Position numbers and translations under genes: made by a program. A model generated the notes under the pieces. The model was not told the origin of the DNA. It was given only the letters and a program-made list of their open reading frames with translations, and ran no database searches. 50,116 nucleotides of DNA from assembly GCA_019637175.1 (NCBI GenBank), contig JAHBWD010000066.1, forward strand, positions 1-50,116, written 5' to 3'. Shown one piece after another: positions 27,143-35,629 of the stretch. Numbering within the stretch: the first letter of the stretch is position 1; every line of letters begins with the position of its first letter. Source of the stretch: Labilithrix sp. (GTDB lineage: Bacteria > Myxococcota_A > Polyangia > Polyangiales > Polyangiaceae).

Positions 27143-28837
27143 ATGATCACGTTCAGCAGCGACCCGCAGCGCGCCGAGCACCAGATGCACGCGGTGATCT
27201 TCTACCTCGTGACGTTCGGCTATATCGACGGCGACTTCGACGCGAACGAGAAGGGCTTCGTTCGCGACACCATCCGCAAGATGATCGAGCAGCGCGCGCT
27301 CGACGCGATGCCCGACGCGGCGCCCGAGGTGCGCGACGACGTCGTCACGAAGTACACGCGGCACTTCCACGAGGTGTTCGAAGGCATCGACCAGAACGTC
27401 AAGGATCTGTTCACCGAGAGCGTCTCCACCAACGAAGATCCCAAGGCGTTCGTGCACGCGCGCCTCAAGGTCCGCTGCTTCGAGATCTTCCAGAGCTTCG
27501 ATCGCGCGGGCCAAGAGCAGCTCATGTCGCTCATCGACACGTTGCTCCTCGCCGACGGCGTCGCGCACCCCGCCGAGGTGCAGTTCCGCGGCGAGCTCTC
27601 GCAGTTCCTGGAGAACGACTTCGGCATCGAGCTCGAGGAAGACGACTCGCAGGCGAAGAGCGTCGTCGTCGAGCGCCCGCGCCCCTCGATGCCGAGCACG
27701 ATCGATCACGCGTTCTTCAAGCCCTTCGAGTTCCACTTCTCGAGCGACCCCGACACGATCGCGCGGCAGATCGCGGCCGATCGGGCGCTCATCGATCGCG
27801 CGCTCGCCACCCTCGAGGCTCAGCGGCGCGCCGGCGCCGGCAAGCTCGTCGGCAAGAAGAGCGTCGCCGATCTCGCGGGCACCGAGGCCTTCCTCGACGG
27901 GCACGTCTATGTGCGCATGCCCAAGCCGGGCGCGGGCTACGAGCTCACCGTCCTCGGCGACCTGCACGGCTGCTACAGCATCCTCAAGGCGACGGTGCTC
28001 CAGTCGAAGTTCTTCGAGCGCGTCGACGCCTACCGGAAAGATCCGTCGCTGCCTTACCCCGTGCTCGTGCTGCTCGGCGACTACATCGACCGCGGGCTCT
28101 TCAGCCTCAACGGCGTGCTCCGCACCGCGCTCCAGCTCTTCGTGACCGCGCCCGAGCACGTCGTGATGCTGCGCGGAAATCACGAGTACTACGTCGAGGT
28201 GAACGGGAACATGTACGGCGGGGTGAAGCCGGCGGAGGCGATCAACACGCTCAAGCCGATCCTCCCCATCGAGGTGTTCCGTCACTACCGCACGCTCTTC
28301 GAGGAGATGCCCAACATCTTCCTCTTCGATCGGTTCCTCTTCGTGCACGGAGGGATCCCGAAGGATCGCTTGATCAAGGAGCGGTGGAAGGATCTCTCGT
28401 CGCTCCAGGATCCCGACATCCGCTTCCAGATGATGTGGAGCGATCCTTCTTCGGCCGACGTCATCCCGGCCGATCTCCAAGATCAGGCGTCGCGCTTCGC
28501 GTTCGGGCGGATGCAGTTCCGCGCGTTCATGCAGCGCATCGGCGCGCACACGATGGTCCGCGGGCACGAGAAGGTGCTGAGCGGCTTCGAAACGACGTAC
28601 GCCGACGACGATCACGCGCGCGTGCTCACGCTCTTCTCCGCCGGCGGTAGAGACAACGGCGATCTGCCCGCCGAGAGCGCCTATCGCGACGTGACGCCGA
28701 TGGCGCTCACCATCACGAACGATCCCTCGGGCGCGGGCTCGAAGGTCACGCCGTGGTCACCCGACTGGTCGAGCTACAACGATCCCGCGCGCAACGCGTT
28801 CTTCAAGGTCGCGCCCGAGATCCCGCACCGCGCGTGA
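27143..28837 (+). CDS. TerB-like domain fused to PPP-family Ser/Thr phosphatase
   Basis: 564 aa, no signal peptide. The N-terminal 170 residues resemble TerB (tellurite-resistance) domains: FGYIDGDFDANEKGFVRD and a second LLADGVAHPAEVQF, the usual paired acidic loops. From about residue 265 it is a eukaryotic-type PPP metallophosphatase: GDLHG (Asp273, His275), GDYIDRG (Asp313), RGNHEYY (Asn346, His347), FVHGGIP and VRGHEKV. All metal-binding motifs are present. PPP enzymes remove phosphate from Ser/Thr; a kinase gene lies 2.5 kb upstream but there is no operon link. TerB may sense metal or recruit substrate. Confidence 0.88.
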   Translation: MITFSSDPQRAEHQMHAVIFYLVTFGYIDGDFDANEKGFVRDTIRKMIEQRALDAMPDAAPEVRDDVVTKYTRHFHEVFEGIDQNVKDLFTESVSTNEDPKAFVHARLKVRCFEIFQSFDRAGQEQLMSLIDTLLLADGVAHPAEVQFRGELSQFLENDFGIELEEDDSQAKSVVVERPRPSMPSTIDHAFFKPFEFHFSSDPDTIARQIAADRALIDRALATLEAQRRAGAGKLVGKKSVADLAGTEAFLDGHVYVRMPKPGAGYELTVLGDLHGCYSILKATVLQSKFFERVDAYRKDPSLPYPVLVLLGDYIDRGLFSLNGVLRTALQLFVTAPEHVVMLRGNHEYYVEVNGNMYGGVKPAEAINTLKPILPIEVFRHYRTLFEEMPNIFLFDRFLFVHGGIPKDRLIKERWKDLSSLQDPDIRFQMMWSDPSSADVIPADLQDQASRFAFGRMQFRAFMQRIGAHTMVRGHEKVLSGFETTYADDDHARVLTLFSAGGRDNGDLPAESAYRDVTPMALTITNDPSGAGSKVTPWSPDWSSYNDPARNAFFKVAPEIPHRA

Positions 28838-28840
28838 CGC

Positions 28841-30406
28841 TCAACGGAGCTCGAGCTCGATCGGCTCGCCCTTCGGCGCGCCGGCCTCGAGAAGGATCAC
28901 CTTCACGCGCGTCGTGCGATCGGGCAGCGGGATCTTGATCGTGGTCGCGCCGGGGCGCGCGGGGAGGAGCACGTTCGCGCGGTTGTAGATCTGCCCGGTG
29001 ATCGACGGCGTGATCGCCGCGCGCCAGGGCCAGGCGACCCCCGTGTCGTTGGGGATCGGCTCGACGCCGACGACCCACGCGCCGGCGAGCGGCGCGTAGC
29101 CGCGAGGCGATGTCTCGGGGTAGGGCGCGAGCTTCTCGAAGGTGGAGCCCGCGGCGTAGCCCGCGGCTTCGGGGCCTACGACCGGGGGCTGCGTCGCGAC
29201 GCCGTGAGGCACGTCGAGCTTCACCTCGACGACGCGGCCGCGCCACTTCTTCTGGCTCCCGCGCTTGACCGACGCGATCTCCGGGGGCGCGCTGGCGGGG
29301 AGGGGGCGGCCGTGCGCGTCGAGGTGGAGCGCGCCGCCCTTCTTGTCGCATGCGCTCTCGCCGGGCGCCGAGAGCGTGCTGCACGCGCCGCAGTTGCAGC
29401 CGTCGCACACGGGCAGCTCCGCGTCGGCGCCGACGAGGCCGCGCTCGGATCGAAGCCACTGCTCGACGGTGATCTCGTCGGGCTTTCCGACGCCGCTCGC
29501 GGCGAGCATTTTCACGAAGCGCGCCGCGGCTTCCTTGCCGACGTAGCGGATGTGCCAGTGCTCGAAGCGGTATCCGGTCTTCGGGTTGATGTTGATGGGG
29601 ATGTCCCATCGCACGACGCAGCTCTGCTTCGGGTGTCGATCGTCGGGGTGGATCGGATAGGGCATCACGAAGCCGAAGTCGGTCGCGTGCTCCTGGAGGA
29701 ACCTGCCCGCTTGCGTGCAGCCGAAGCCTTCGCGGAAGACGCCGCGTTCGCTCGCGGCCCACTCCTCGGTGAACAGATCGACGGTGGTGCCGAGCTGGTG
29801 CTGGCTGTGGCCAGGCAGCGCAGACTGCTCGGTGGCCTCGCAGAACCCGCCCTTGCTCGCCCACCGGAGGAACGTCCCGCACTGCGTGCCGAACGAGCGG
29901 AACGCCGACTCGACCTTCCCCGGGAAGCCCTTCTTCTTCATCTCGCCGAGCAGATCGCTCAGCGCGCCCGCGGCTTCCTTGCGGAGGCAGTGGGTCTTGT
30001 CGCACTCGCTCGCGCTCGCCGCCGCGCCCGTTCGCAGCTCGACGAGATCGCTCGGCGCCCAGTCGGGCGCGAGCTGCCCTTGCGGCGATCGATTCACGAT
30101 CGCGAGCAGATCGTCGCCCGACACGAACGACGTGCGAAGGTCCTTCTCCGCGAGGTGCTTGCCCGCGACCGCGCTGCAGTACGTCTTCGGCGCGGTGCGC
30201 GCGGTGCCGAACGGATCGGCGACCGCGGGCTGAGGCGGCGCGGCGCCGGCGTCGATGACCGCCGCGCTCGTCTCGACGGCGCCCGCTTCCACGATGGTCA
30301 CGCTCGCGTCTGCCTCCGCGGGCGCGCTCGAGCCGCCGCGCGAGCACGCCGAAGCGATCATCATCGCGAGCAGGCTCGCCGAGATCAGCGCGGTTCGTGC
30401 GGCCAC
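28841..30406 (-). CDS. VanY-type D-Ala-D-Ala carboxypeptidase lipoprotein
   Basis: 521 aa from GTG 30406, chosen for GAGG 5 bases upstream; GTG 30412 is an alternative. Lipobox ASAC (Cys21). Residues about 70-300 are an LAS-family zinc peptidase: SQHQLGTTVDL gives the SxHxxGxxxD motif (His203, Asp210) and EHWHIRY the second (Glu282, His285). It should trim peptidoglycan stem peptides in the periplasm. A Cys-rich joint (CDGCNCGAC) leads into a 180-residue C-terminal beta-rich domain not usual in VanY. It ends 3 bases from the convergent phosphatase gene. Confidence 0.9.
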   Translation of the reverse strand: MAARTALISASLLAMMIASACSRGGSSAPAEADASVTIVEAGAVETSAAVIDAGAAPPQPAVADPFGTARTAPKTYCSAVAGKHLAEKDLRTSFVSGDDLLAIVNRSPQGQLAPDWAPSDLVELRTGAAASASECDKTHCLRKEAAGALSDLLGEMKKKGFPGKVESAFRSFGTQCGTFLRWASKGGFCEATEQSALPGHSQHQLGTTVDLFTEEWAASERGVFREGFGCTQAGRFLQEHATDFGFVMPYPIHPDDRHPKQSCVVRWDIPININPKTGYRFEHWHIRYVGKEAAARFVKMLAASGVGKPDEITVEQWLRSERGLVGADAELPVCDGCNCGACSTLSAPGESACDKKGGALHLDAHGRPLPASAPPEIASVKRGSQKKWRGRVVEVKLDVPHGVATQPPVVGPEAAGYAAGSTFEKLAPYPETSPRGYAPLAGAWVVGVEPIPNDTGVAWPWRAAITPSITGQIYNRANVLLPARPGATTIKIPLPDRTTRVKVILLEAGAPKGEPIELELR

Positions 30407-30418
30407 GGACACCTCATA

Positions 30419-30574
30419 TCACGCTTCGCGCGGATCCTCGGCCCGGCGCCCGCCGCTCCGGCGCCGCCCTTCGGGCCGAGGCGGCAGCTCGCGGCGATCG
30501 TCCGCGCTCCGGCGCTCGGTGCCCGAGCGCCGCTCGAGCTTCGCCGGCGCCTTCTTCACCTTCTGCCGGGGCAT
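30419..30574 (-). CDS. possible 51-aa basic protein
   Basis: Small frame from ATG 30574 with the arrangement LERRSGTERRSADDRRELPP and a second GRRRSGGRR. Similar ERRSG-x-DRR strings occur in small basic bacterial proteins, but the composition could also arise by chance in GC-rich DNA. AAGGG abuts the ATG, so the ribosome site is poor. It lies between two minus-strand genes. Confidence 0.3.
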   Translation of the reverse strand: MPRQKVKKAPAKLERRSGTERRSADDRRELPPRPEGRRRSGGRRAEDPREA

Positions 30575-30633
30575 CCCTTGGGCATCGCCCAACGAACGAG
30601 CGAGGGCCAACTTCTCGGCGAACCGCGCGGCGC

Positions 30634-31662
30634 TCAGCGGCGCGTCATGCGGCGCATGCCGAGGTAGCCGACGATCGCGACGAGGATCTGCGCGCTCGCG
30701 GCCTCGCTCGGGGCCGCCGCCGCGGCTGAGCACCCTTGCTCACCGCAGAGGCGCTCCGAGCGCTCCGACCACCACGGATCGATGGCGGCGAGCCGCGCCT
30801 TGCAGTCGGCGCTGTTCGAGCGCAGCGCTTCGGTCAGGTCAGTCTTCGACACGGCGTGGTCGCCGGCGAGCTGGTCGTCGCGGATCTCGAAGCCGGGCAG
30901 GGTGGCGGCGGAGACGCCGTCTCGTGCGACTGCGCTGCTGCTTTCGGGCGCGTAGAGGGGCACGAGGCGCTTCGTTCCGGTCGGGTGAACGCCCGACGTC
31001 GTGAGGTTGGTTCCCACTGCGATCGTCCCGACGTCGCCGTAGACGGCGTCGACGCGCGTCGCCGAGCTCTGGGAGCTCCGATCGGACCCGAGCACCGTGA
31101 CCTCGAGGACTCCACTCGCGCGCGGCGCAGAAGCCCCCTCGCTGCTGCAAATGCTCGCGGCGTTCACGTCACAATAGGAAGGTTGGATCCGCGCCGCCTC
31201 CTCCACGCTCGAGCCGGCAGCTTCGAGCCACGCGAGCAGCTCGGGCTCGTCGGCGAGCTCGCGCACGAAAGCGTTGTTGCGCTCGCTTGCGATGCGCGCG
31301 ACGAGCGCGGTCGCGCCACCCACCTCGAGCAGGTGCGCGACGGCGCAGCGAGTGCCGTCGTCGTCGACGAAGTAGGGCATCATCCGATCACGGAAGTCGC
31401 GGTTCTTGGGGAAGACCCCGCGCCGTCGATAGGCGCGGAGCTCGTCGAGCAACAGGCCGCGAACGATTCGTCTGGTGCGATCGAGTCCGCGGACGGATCG
31501 AGCCCGCGCCGCCAATTCAGCGCGCGCGATGTGCGCGGCGACACGTGACTCTTCCCGTCGGACACGCTCGGCGTCGGTCGCGATCGTCATGACGCGCCGC
31601 GAGCAATCTGCGTGCCCCGCACAAATCATCGCGGAAATGAGCCCGATGCACGCTTTGGGCAT
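30634..31662 (-). CDS. secreted protein with MYXO-CTERM-like tail
   Basis: 342 aa; GGGAG lies 4 bases before ATG 31662. N-terminal signal peptide (residues 1-19). A conserved-looking block at about 85-165: YFVDDDGTRCAVAHLLEVGG, ERNNAFVRELADEPELLAWL and EEAARIQPSYC. I have the impression of the same wording in other myxobacterial and Bacteroidetes secreted proteins but know no name for it. A variable Ser/Thr-rich beta region follows. The end, GCSAAAAAPSE then a hydrophobic stretch and GMRRMTRR, fits a MYXO-CTERM sorting signal: Cys, membrane helix, Arg cluster. Predicted cell-surface protein. Confidence 0.75.
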   Translation of the reverse strand: MPKACIGLISAMICAGHADCSRRVMTIATDAERVRREESRVAAHIARAELAARARSVRGLDRTRRIVRGLLLDELRAYRRRGVFPKNRDFRDRMMPYFVDDDGTRCAVAHLLEVGGATALVARIASERNNAFVRELADEPELLAWLEAAGSSVEEAARIQPSYCDVNAASICSSEGASAPRASGVLEVTVLGSDRSSQSSATRVDAVYGDVGTIAVGTNLTTSGVHPTGTKRLVPLYAPESSSAVARDGVSAATLPGFEIRDDQLAGDHAVSKTDLTEALRSNSADCKARLAAIDPWWSERSERLCGEQGCSAAAAAPSEAASAQILVAIVGYLGMRRMTRR

Positions 31663-31827
31663 GGCGCTCCCGTCATGGCCGAGAGTGCACCGATCCCTAC
31701 ATCTCGGATCAGGGCGAAGGTGGAGGCGTCGTCATCCATCGCCGATCCAGATCGTCTCCCCCGTGCGCGTGATCGCGCGATCGACGCGGGAGAAGAGCGC
31801 GGCACGTGCCGTGCTGTTCGAGGACGC

Positions 31828-33171
31828 ATGCGGCTCGCCAGCCTCTTCGGAACGCTCCTCCTCTTCGTCCTTCCTACGTCGGCCGGTTGCTCCAGCGCAC
31901 CGGACGCGATTCCTCCGTCGAGAGCCGTCGCCGGCGACGATGACGACGAGGCCGAAGCGCGCGGCGACGGACGGACGCCGCCCGGCCAGCCGGATGATCC
32001 GCAGACGCCAGCGCCCGCCGGCGCCACGAAGATCGGCAGCGCGCTCATCGTCGATCTCGGCGCGGTGAGCGCGGGCAAGAGCGTGACGCTCGACGTGCCG
32101 TCGAACGCGCTCGGGTTCAACGTCGTCGTCGAGGGCGGGAGCGTGGGCATCGCGCGCATCACGAGCCCGAGCGGCGCCGTGGTGCACGACGCGCACATGC
32201 CGAAGAACGGCAGCTTCCCGACCTCCGAGTCGATCGACGGGGCCGCGTCCGCGTCCGTCCCGCAGAGCGACGTCACGGGCGCGCTCCCGATCGCGCCGGG
32301 GAAGTGGACGATCGCGTTCGCAGGAAGCGGCGCGGGGAAGGCGACCGCGCGCGTGCAGACGACGAGCGACGGCAAGTTCCACGGCGGCGCGCTCGATCTC
32401 GTGATCCACGTTCCCGTGGGCCTCCGCATGTCTTCGCCGTCGCCGTCGCACGTCGTCGATCCCGCGAAGGCGTCGACCGATCGCGACATCGTCGCGCGCG
32501 TCGATCGCTTCTTCGTCGCGCTCGATCGCGCGTTCGGCATCGGTCGCGGCGCGGTCTCGTTCAAGGCCGCGCCGGCGGCGCTCGTCCGCATCGCGACCGA
32601 TGCGGCCATCACCCAGGCGGCGTCGGTCGCGAAGGACGCGCCGGACGCGCAGGCGCTCCACATCGTGCTCACCAACGCGATCGGCGAAGGCGAGGGCGAT
32701 CTGCTGGGGCTCTCGCCCGGCATCCCCGGCGCCGCGATCCGGCCCGGCACGTCGATGTCGGCGCTGATGGTCGCGCACTACGACGACACGAACGTGGAGA
32801 GCGAGGCGCTCACCTGGCTCCACGAGATGGGACACTTCGTCGGGCTCCAGCACACGACCGAGTACGACGGCTCGGCGTTCGATCCGCTCTCGGACACGCC
32901 GAAGTGCACCGGCGGCACGCGGAACCCAACCCGCTGCCCCGACAACGGAAATCTCATGTTCACCGGCTCGTTCCCGGCGGCGCCGATCCTCTCCGCCGCG
33001 CAGAAGGCCGTGCTCCGCGGATCGCCGATCTACCGCGCGTACGCCGATGACGCGGCGAAGGCCGCCGCCGCGCCGACGGCCGCGGCGAGCGCCGAGCTCG
33101 CAGAGCTCGCGGAGCTCGCGACAGCGCCGCTCGCGCATCGCCACCGCTGCAGCGGGCGATGGACGCGATAG
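31828..33171 (+). CDS. metzincin-type zinc protease lipoprotein
   Basis: 447 aa from ATG 31828 (GAGGA just upstream). Lipobox TSAGC (Cys21), then an acidic and Pro-rich linker to about 75. A beta-rich domain (about 80-200) precedes the protease domain. The zinc motif is complete: HEMGHFVGLQH with His332, Glu333, His336 and His342 (HExxHxxGxxH), and a Met-turn candidate NLMFTG (Met377). Myxobacteria secrete such proteases, but lipid anchoring suggests a surface role. The Ala/Glu-rich tail ends in a basic segment. It meets a minus-strand lipoprotein gene 9 bases downstream. Confidence 0.88.
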   Translation: MRLASLFGTLLLFVLPTSAGCSSAPDAIPPSRAVAGDDDDEAEARGDGRTPPGQPDDPQTPAPAGATKIGSALIVDLGAVSAGKSVTLDVPSNALGFNVVVEGGSVGIARITSPSGAVVHDAHMPKNGSFPTSESIDGAASASVPQSDVTGALPIAPGKWTIAFAGSGAGKATARVQTTSDGKFHGGALDLVIHVPVGLRMSSPSPSHVVDPAKASTDRDIVARVDRFFVALDRAFGIGRGAVSFKAAPAALVRIATDAAITQAASVAKDAPDAQALHIVLTNAIGEGEGDLLGLSPGIPGAAIRPGTSMSALMVAHYDDTNVESEALTWLHEMGHFVGLQHTTEYDGSAFDPLSDTPKCTGGTRNPTRCPDNGNLMFTGSFPAAPILSAAQKAVLRGSPIYRAYADDAAKAAAAPTAAASAELAELAELATAPLAHRHRCSGRWTR

Positions 33172-33180
33172 ACGCGCACC

Positions 33181-33723
33181 TCAGTCGCACGCCTCCGCGG
33201 GCAGCTCGCCGCAAACGTGGACGGTCACGCCCCGGCACTGCTGCGTGACGCAGAGCGTGCCCGGCGAGCACTCCGCGTCCTTCTTGCAGAGCTGGTACGC
33301 CGAGAAGCAGCTCGTCTGACACGCCGTGTTCTGCACGAAGCGCGTGGGCAGCGCCGCCGAGATCCCCGAGCAGCACACCGAGCCCGAGGGACAGTCGTCG
33401 GCCTCGTCGCACTTCTGGCGGAAGCCGTCGCACGACGACACCGAGTCGAAGACGCATCGCGCGGTGCCGCCGGTGAAGTCGACGCAGCAGTAATTGTCGG
33501 CGATGGGGCAGCTCCGATCGCCGCACTGCACGCGGCCGGGATCGGAGACCGCCGCGCCGCCTTCGGCGCCCGCGTCGCGCGAGTCGACGCCGCCTTCGGG
33601 GATCTCGGGGACCGAGCCGTCTTGGCCGTTGGCCGACACGGTCGAGCTGCTCGAGCACGCGGTGAGCGCTCCGAGCGCGGAGAGCAACGAGAGCAACGAG
33701 AGCAGGCCGAGGAGCGAACGCAT
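33181..33723 (-). CDS. Cys-rich lipoprotein
   Basis: 180 aa. Lipobox LTAC (Cys23), Asp/Gly-rich linker to about 60, then about 16 cysteines in WAP- or dickkopf-like spacing (CGDRSCPIADNYCCVDF; CDEADDCPSGSVCCSG; CKKDAECSPGTLCV). The paired CC residues are typical of disulfide-rich surface modules in myxobacteria. TACACT on the minus strand ends 7 bases before the ATG; no Shine-Dalgarno, so probably leaderless. Divergent from the HTTM gene by 24 bases. Confidence 0.8.
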   Translation of the reverse strand: MRSLLGLLSLLSLLSALGALTACSSSSTVSANGQDGSVPEIPEGGVDSRDAGAEGGAAVSDPGRVQCGDRSCPIADNYCCVDFTGGTARCVFDSVSSCDGFRQKCDEADDCPSGSVCCSGISAALPTRFVQNTACQTSCFSAYQLCKKDAECSPGTLCVTQQCRGVTVHVCGELPAEACD

Positions 33724-33730
33724 CGCGCGG

Positions 33731-33740
33731 AGTGTACCCT
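33731..33740. promoter_or_regulatory. overlapping divergent -10 boxes
   Basis: AGTGTACCCT reads TACCCT on the plus strand (33735-33740, 7 bases before GTG 33748) and TACACT on the minus strand (33736-33731, 7 bases before ATG 33723). The boxes overlap by two bases (TA at 33735-33736). Both transcripts would start at or next to their start codons. Same design as 12532-12541. Confidence 0.55.
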
Positions 33741-33747
33741 CGCGGAG

Positions 33748-35058
33748 GTGGACGACCAACGAAGCCGCGTGAACGGATGGGCGACCCTCCTGGAAGGGTC
33801 TCCCATCCCGCTCGCGATGCTGCGGATGGTCGTGCCCCTCGTGATCGTGGTGTCGCCCGAGCTCGAGATCGCGCCTCGCCTCGCGGCTTCGCCCGAGCAG
33901 CTCGGGTACGTGCCCGAGGGCCTCGGCCTGCTCGCGCGCGCGCCGCTCACGTTCGAAACCGCGCGCGTCTTGCAGATCGTCGCGTACTCGTCGGCGGCGA
34001 CCGCGGCGCTCGGCTTCTTCTCGCGCACGTCGATGCTCGTCTTGACGCTGAGCGCAGGCTGGCTCTTCTCGCTGAGCCAGCGGAGCGGCGCGGTGCTCCA
34101 CGACATGCACCTCTTCTGGCTGACGGCGCTCCTCGCCGCGAGCCCGTGCGGCGACGCGTGGTCGCTCGATCGATGGGGCAGGGCGAGCCCGGGCCCCTCG
34201 CTTCGCTACGGCGTGCCGCTGGCGTTCGCACGCGTGCTCCTCGGGCTCGTCTACCTGTTCCCGGGGATCCACAAGCTCCGGGCCTCGGGCCTCGCGTGGA
34301 TCTCCGCGGAGAACGTGACCGCGCACATGCACGCCAAGTGGTTGCAGTACGCAACCATTCCGCTCGTGCGCGTCGATCGCGCGCCCGCGCTCTGCACGCT
34401 CGGCGGTGCGTTCACGATCGCGTTCGAGCTCTCGTTCGTCGCGCTCGCGCTGGCTTCGCGGAAGACGCGTCTCGTCGCGATCGCCGCCGGCCTCGTCTTC
34501 CACTTCTCGACGCAGGCGCTCTTCTTCATTCCCTTCATGAGCCTGTGGGCCTGCTACGTCGTGTTGCTCGACGGCCGGTGGCTCGCGAAGAAGATCGACG
34601 GCAACGTCGCGCCTCCGATGAACGAGCCGATGATGAAGCGCACGATCGTCGTCGGCACGACGCTCGTCGTCCTCGCGCTCGCGCAGGGCGCGCGCGGCAA
34701 GACGCAGGCGTGGCCGTTCGCCTGTTACCCCACGTTCGAGCACTTGCAGGGCCCCACCATCCCGGACATCGCGATCGATTTCACGAAGACCGACGGAACG
34801 GTCGTGCGCCTCACCGGCCGCGAGCGTCGCGCGCGATCGCAGGCCGAGTGGGGCCGCGTCTTCCGCCTGTCGGGCGCGTACGGCGATCGCCCGCGCGACG
34901 ATCTCCTCCGCGATCACGCCCGCGCGGTCGCCGCGAGCGCCGGCATCGCCGCGGCCGACGTCGCGTCGATGCGCGTCTACCGCGTGCAGGTGCGCACCGC
35001 GCCGGACGCGTGGTCGGAGACGCCGACGGGCGGCGTGCTCCTCGTCCGGGCCGAGTGA
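33748..35058 (+). CDS. HTTM-domain membrane protein (gamma-carboxylase-like)
   Basis: 436 aa from GTG 33748, supported by the TACCCT box 7 bases upstream; GTG 33769 is an alternative. About ten hydrophobic segments in the first 330 residues. LFWLTALLAASPCGDAWSLD and RVLLGLVYLFPGIHKLRASG, with QYATIPLVRVD, fit the HTTM family, which includes vitamin-K-dependent gamma-carboxylase. The C-terminal 110 residues form a soluble domain beginning WPFACYPTFEHLQGPT. Enzymatic function in bacteria is mostly unproven; a quinol-linked membrane reaction is possible. Confidence 0.85.
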   Translation: MDDQRSRVNGWATLLEGSPIPLAMLRMVVPLVIVVSPELEIAPRLAASPEQLGYVPEGLGLLARAPLTFETARVLQIVAYSSAATAALGFFSRTSMLVLTLSAGWLFSLSQRSGAVLHDMHLFWLTALLAASPCGDAWSLDRWGRASPGPSLRYGVPLAFARVLLGLVYLFPGIHKLRASGLAWISAENVTAHMHAKWLQYATIPLVRVDRAPALCTLGGAFTIAFELSFVALALASRKTRLVAIAAGLVFHFSTQALFFIPFMSLWACYVVLLDGRWLAKKIDGNVAPPMNEPMMKRTIVVGTTLVVLALAQGARGKTQAWPFACYPTFEHLQGPTIPDIAIDFTKTDGTVVRLTGRERRARSQAEWGRVFRLSGAYGDRPRDDLLRDHARAVAASAGIAAADVASMRVYRVQVRTAPDAWSETPTGGVLLVRAE

Positions 35059-35200
35059 TCTCGACCTCGTCGCGCGCGAAGCGCCTCCGGGTCGCATCGT
35101 GCAGGAACGCGAGGGCGGGGCTATACGCCGACTTCGAGGCGCACCTACGGCTCCGCGCGCTGCGCGACCGGACCCGCGATGTCAAAGCTCGATGAGACGC

Positions 35201-35629
35201 TCAGGGAAAATGAGGCGGGTGCTCGACCTGATCGCAGTTGAAGGTGAAGCCCTCGTAGTAGCCGAACCGGTCGGACGCGATCTTGTGGAGCGAGGCACGG
35301 CTCGCCGACCTCGCTTCGTCGGTCGGTGAGCCGTCGTAGCTCTTGCACTGGCTCGCTTCGGAAGCCGCCCACGCGCGAAACTCGTCGCGCGCGCGCTTGA
35401 TCTCGTCGGTCTCGAGGGCGAGGCGATCGAGCGCCGCCGACTGCGCCTCGAGCGTCGCGGTCGCTTCGCTACGCTTCGCGCGCCCCGCCTCGGTCGACTC
35501 GAGAGGACAGCTCGTGGTTCGACCGACGCGGAGCACCGCGCGCAGCGCGCGACAGTCGTCGGCCTTCTTCTTCTCGGTGCAGCTCGCGAGCACCAAGGCG
35601 AGGAGGGCGAGCCCGATCGCATTCTTCAT
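35201..35629 (-). CDS. small lipoprotein coupled to a diiron protein
   Basis: 142 aa. Lipobox LASC (Cys17), then a helical charged domain with four cysteines (DDCRALRAVLRVGRTTSC; ASEASQCKSYDG; FNCDQVEHPP). Its ATG overlaps the TGA of the ferritin-like gene (ATGA at 35626-35629), so the two proteins are made together. Function unknown. Confidence 0.75.
   Translation of the reverse strand: MKNAIGLALLALVLASCTEKKKADDCRALRAVLRVGRTTSCPLESTEAGRAKRSEATATLEAQSAALDRLALETDEIKRARDEFRAWAASEASQCKSYDGSPTDEARSASRASLHKIASDRFGYYEGFTFNCDQVEHPPHFP

Noticed and set aside
30419..30733. Longer 104-aa version of the small basic frame
   Set aside because: Its first part overlaps the 3' end of the MYXO-CTERM-like gene in another frame; only the 51-aa version is kept, at low confidence.
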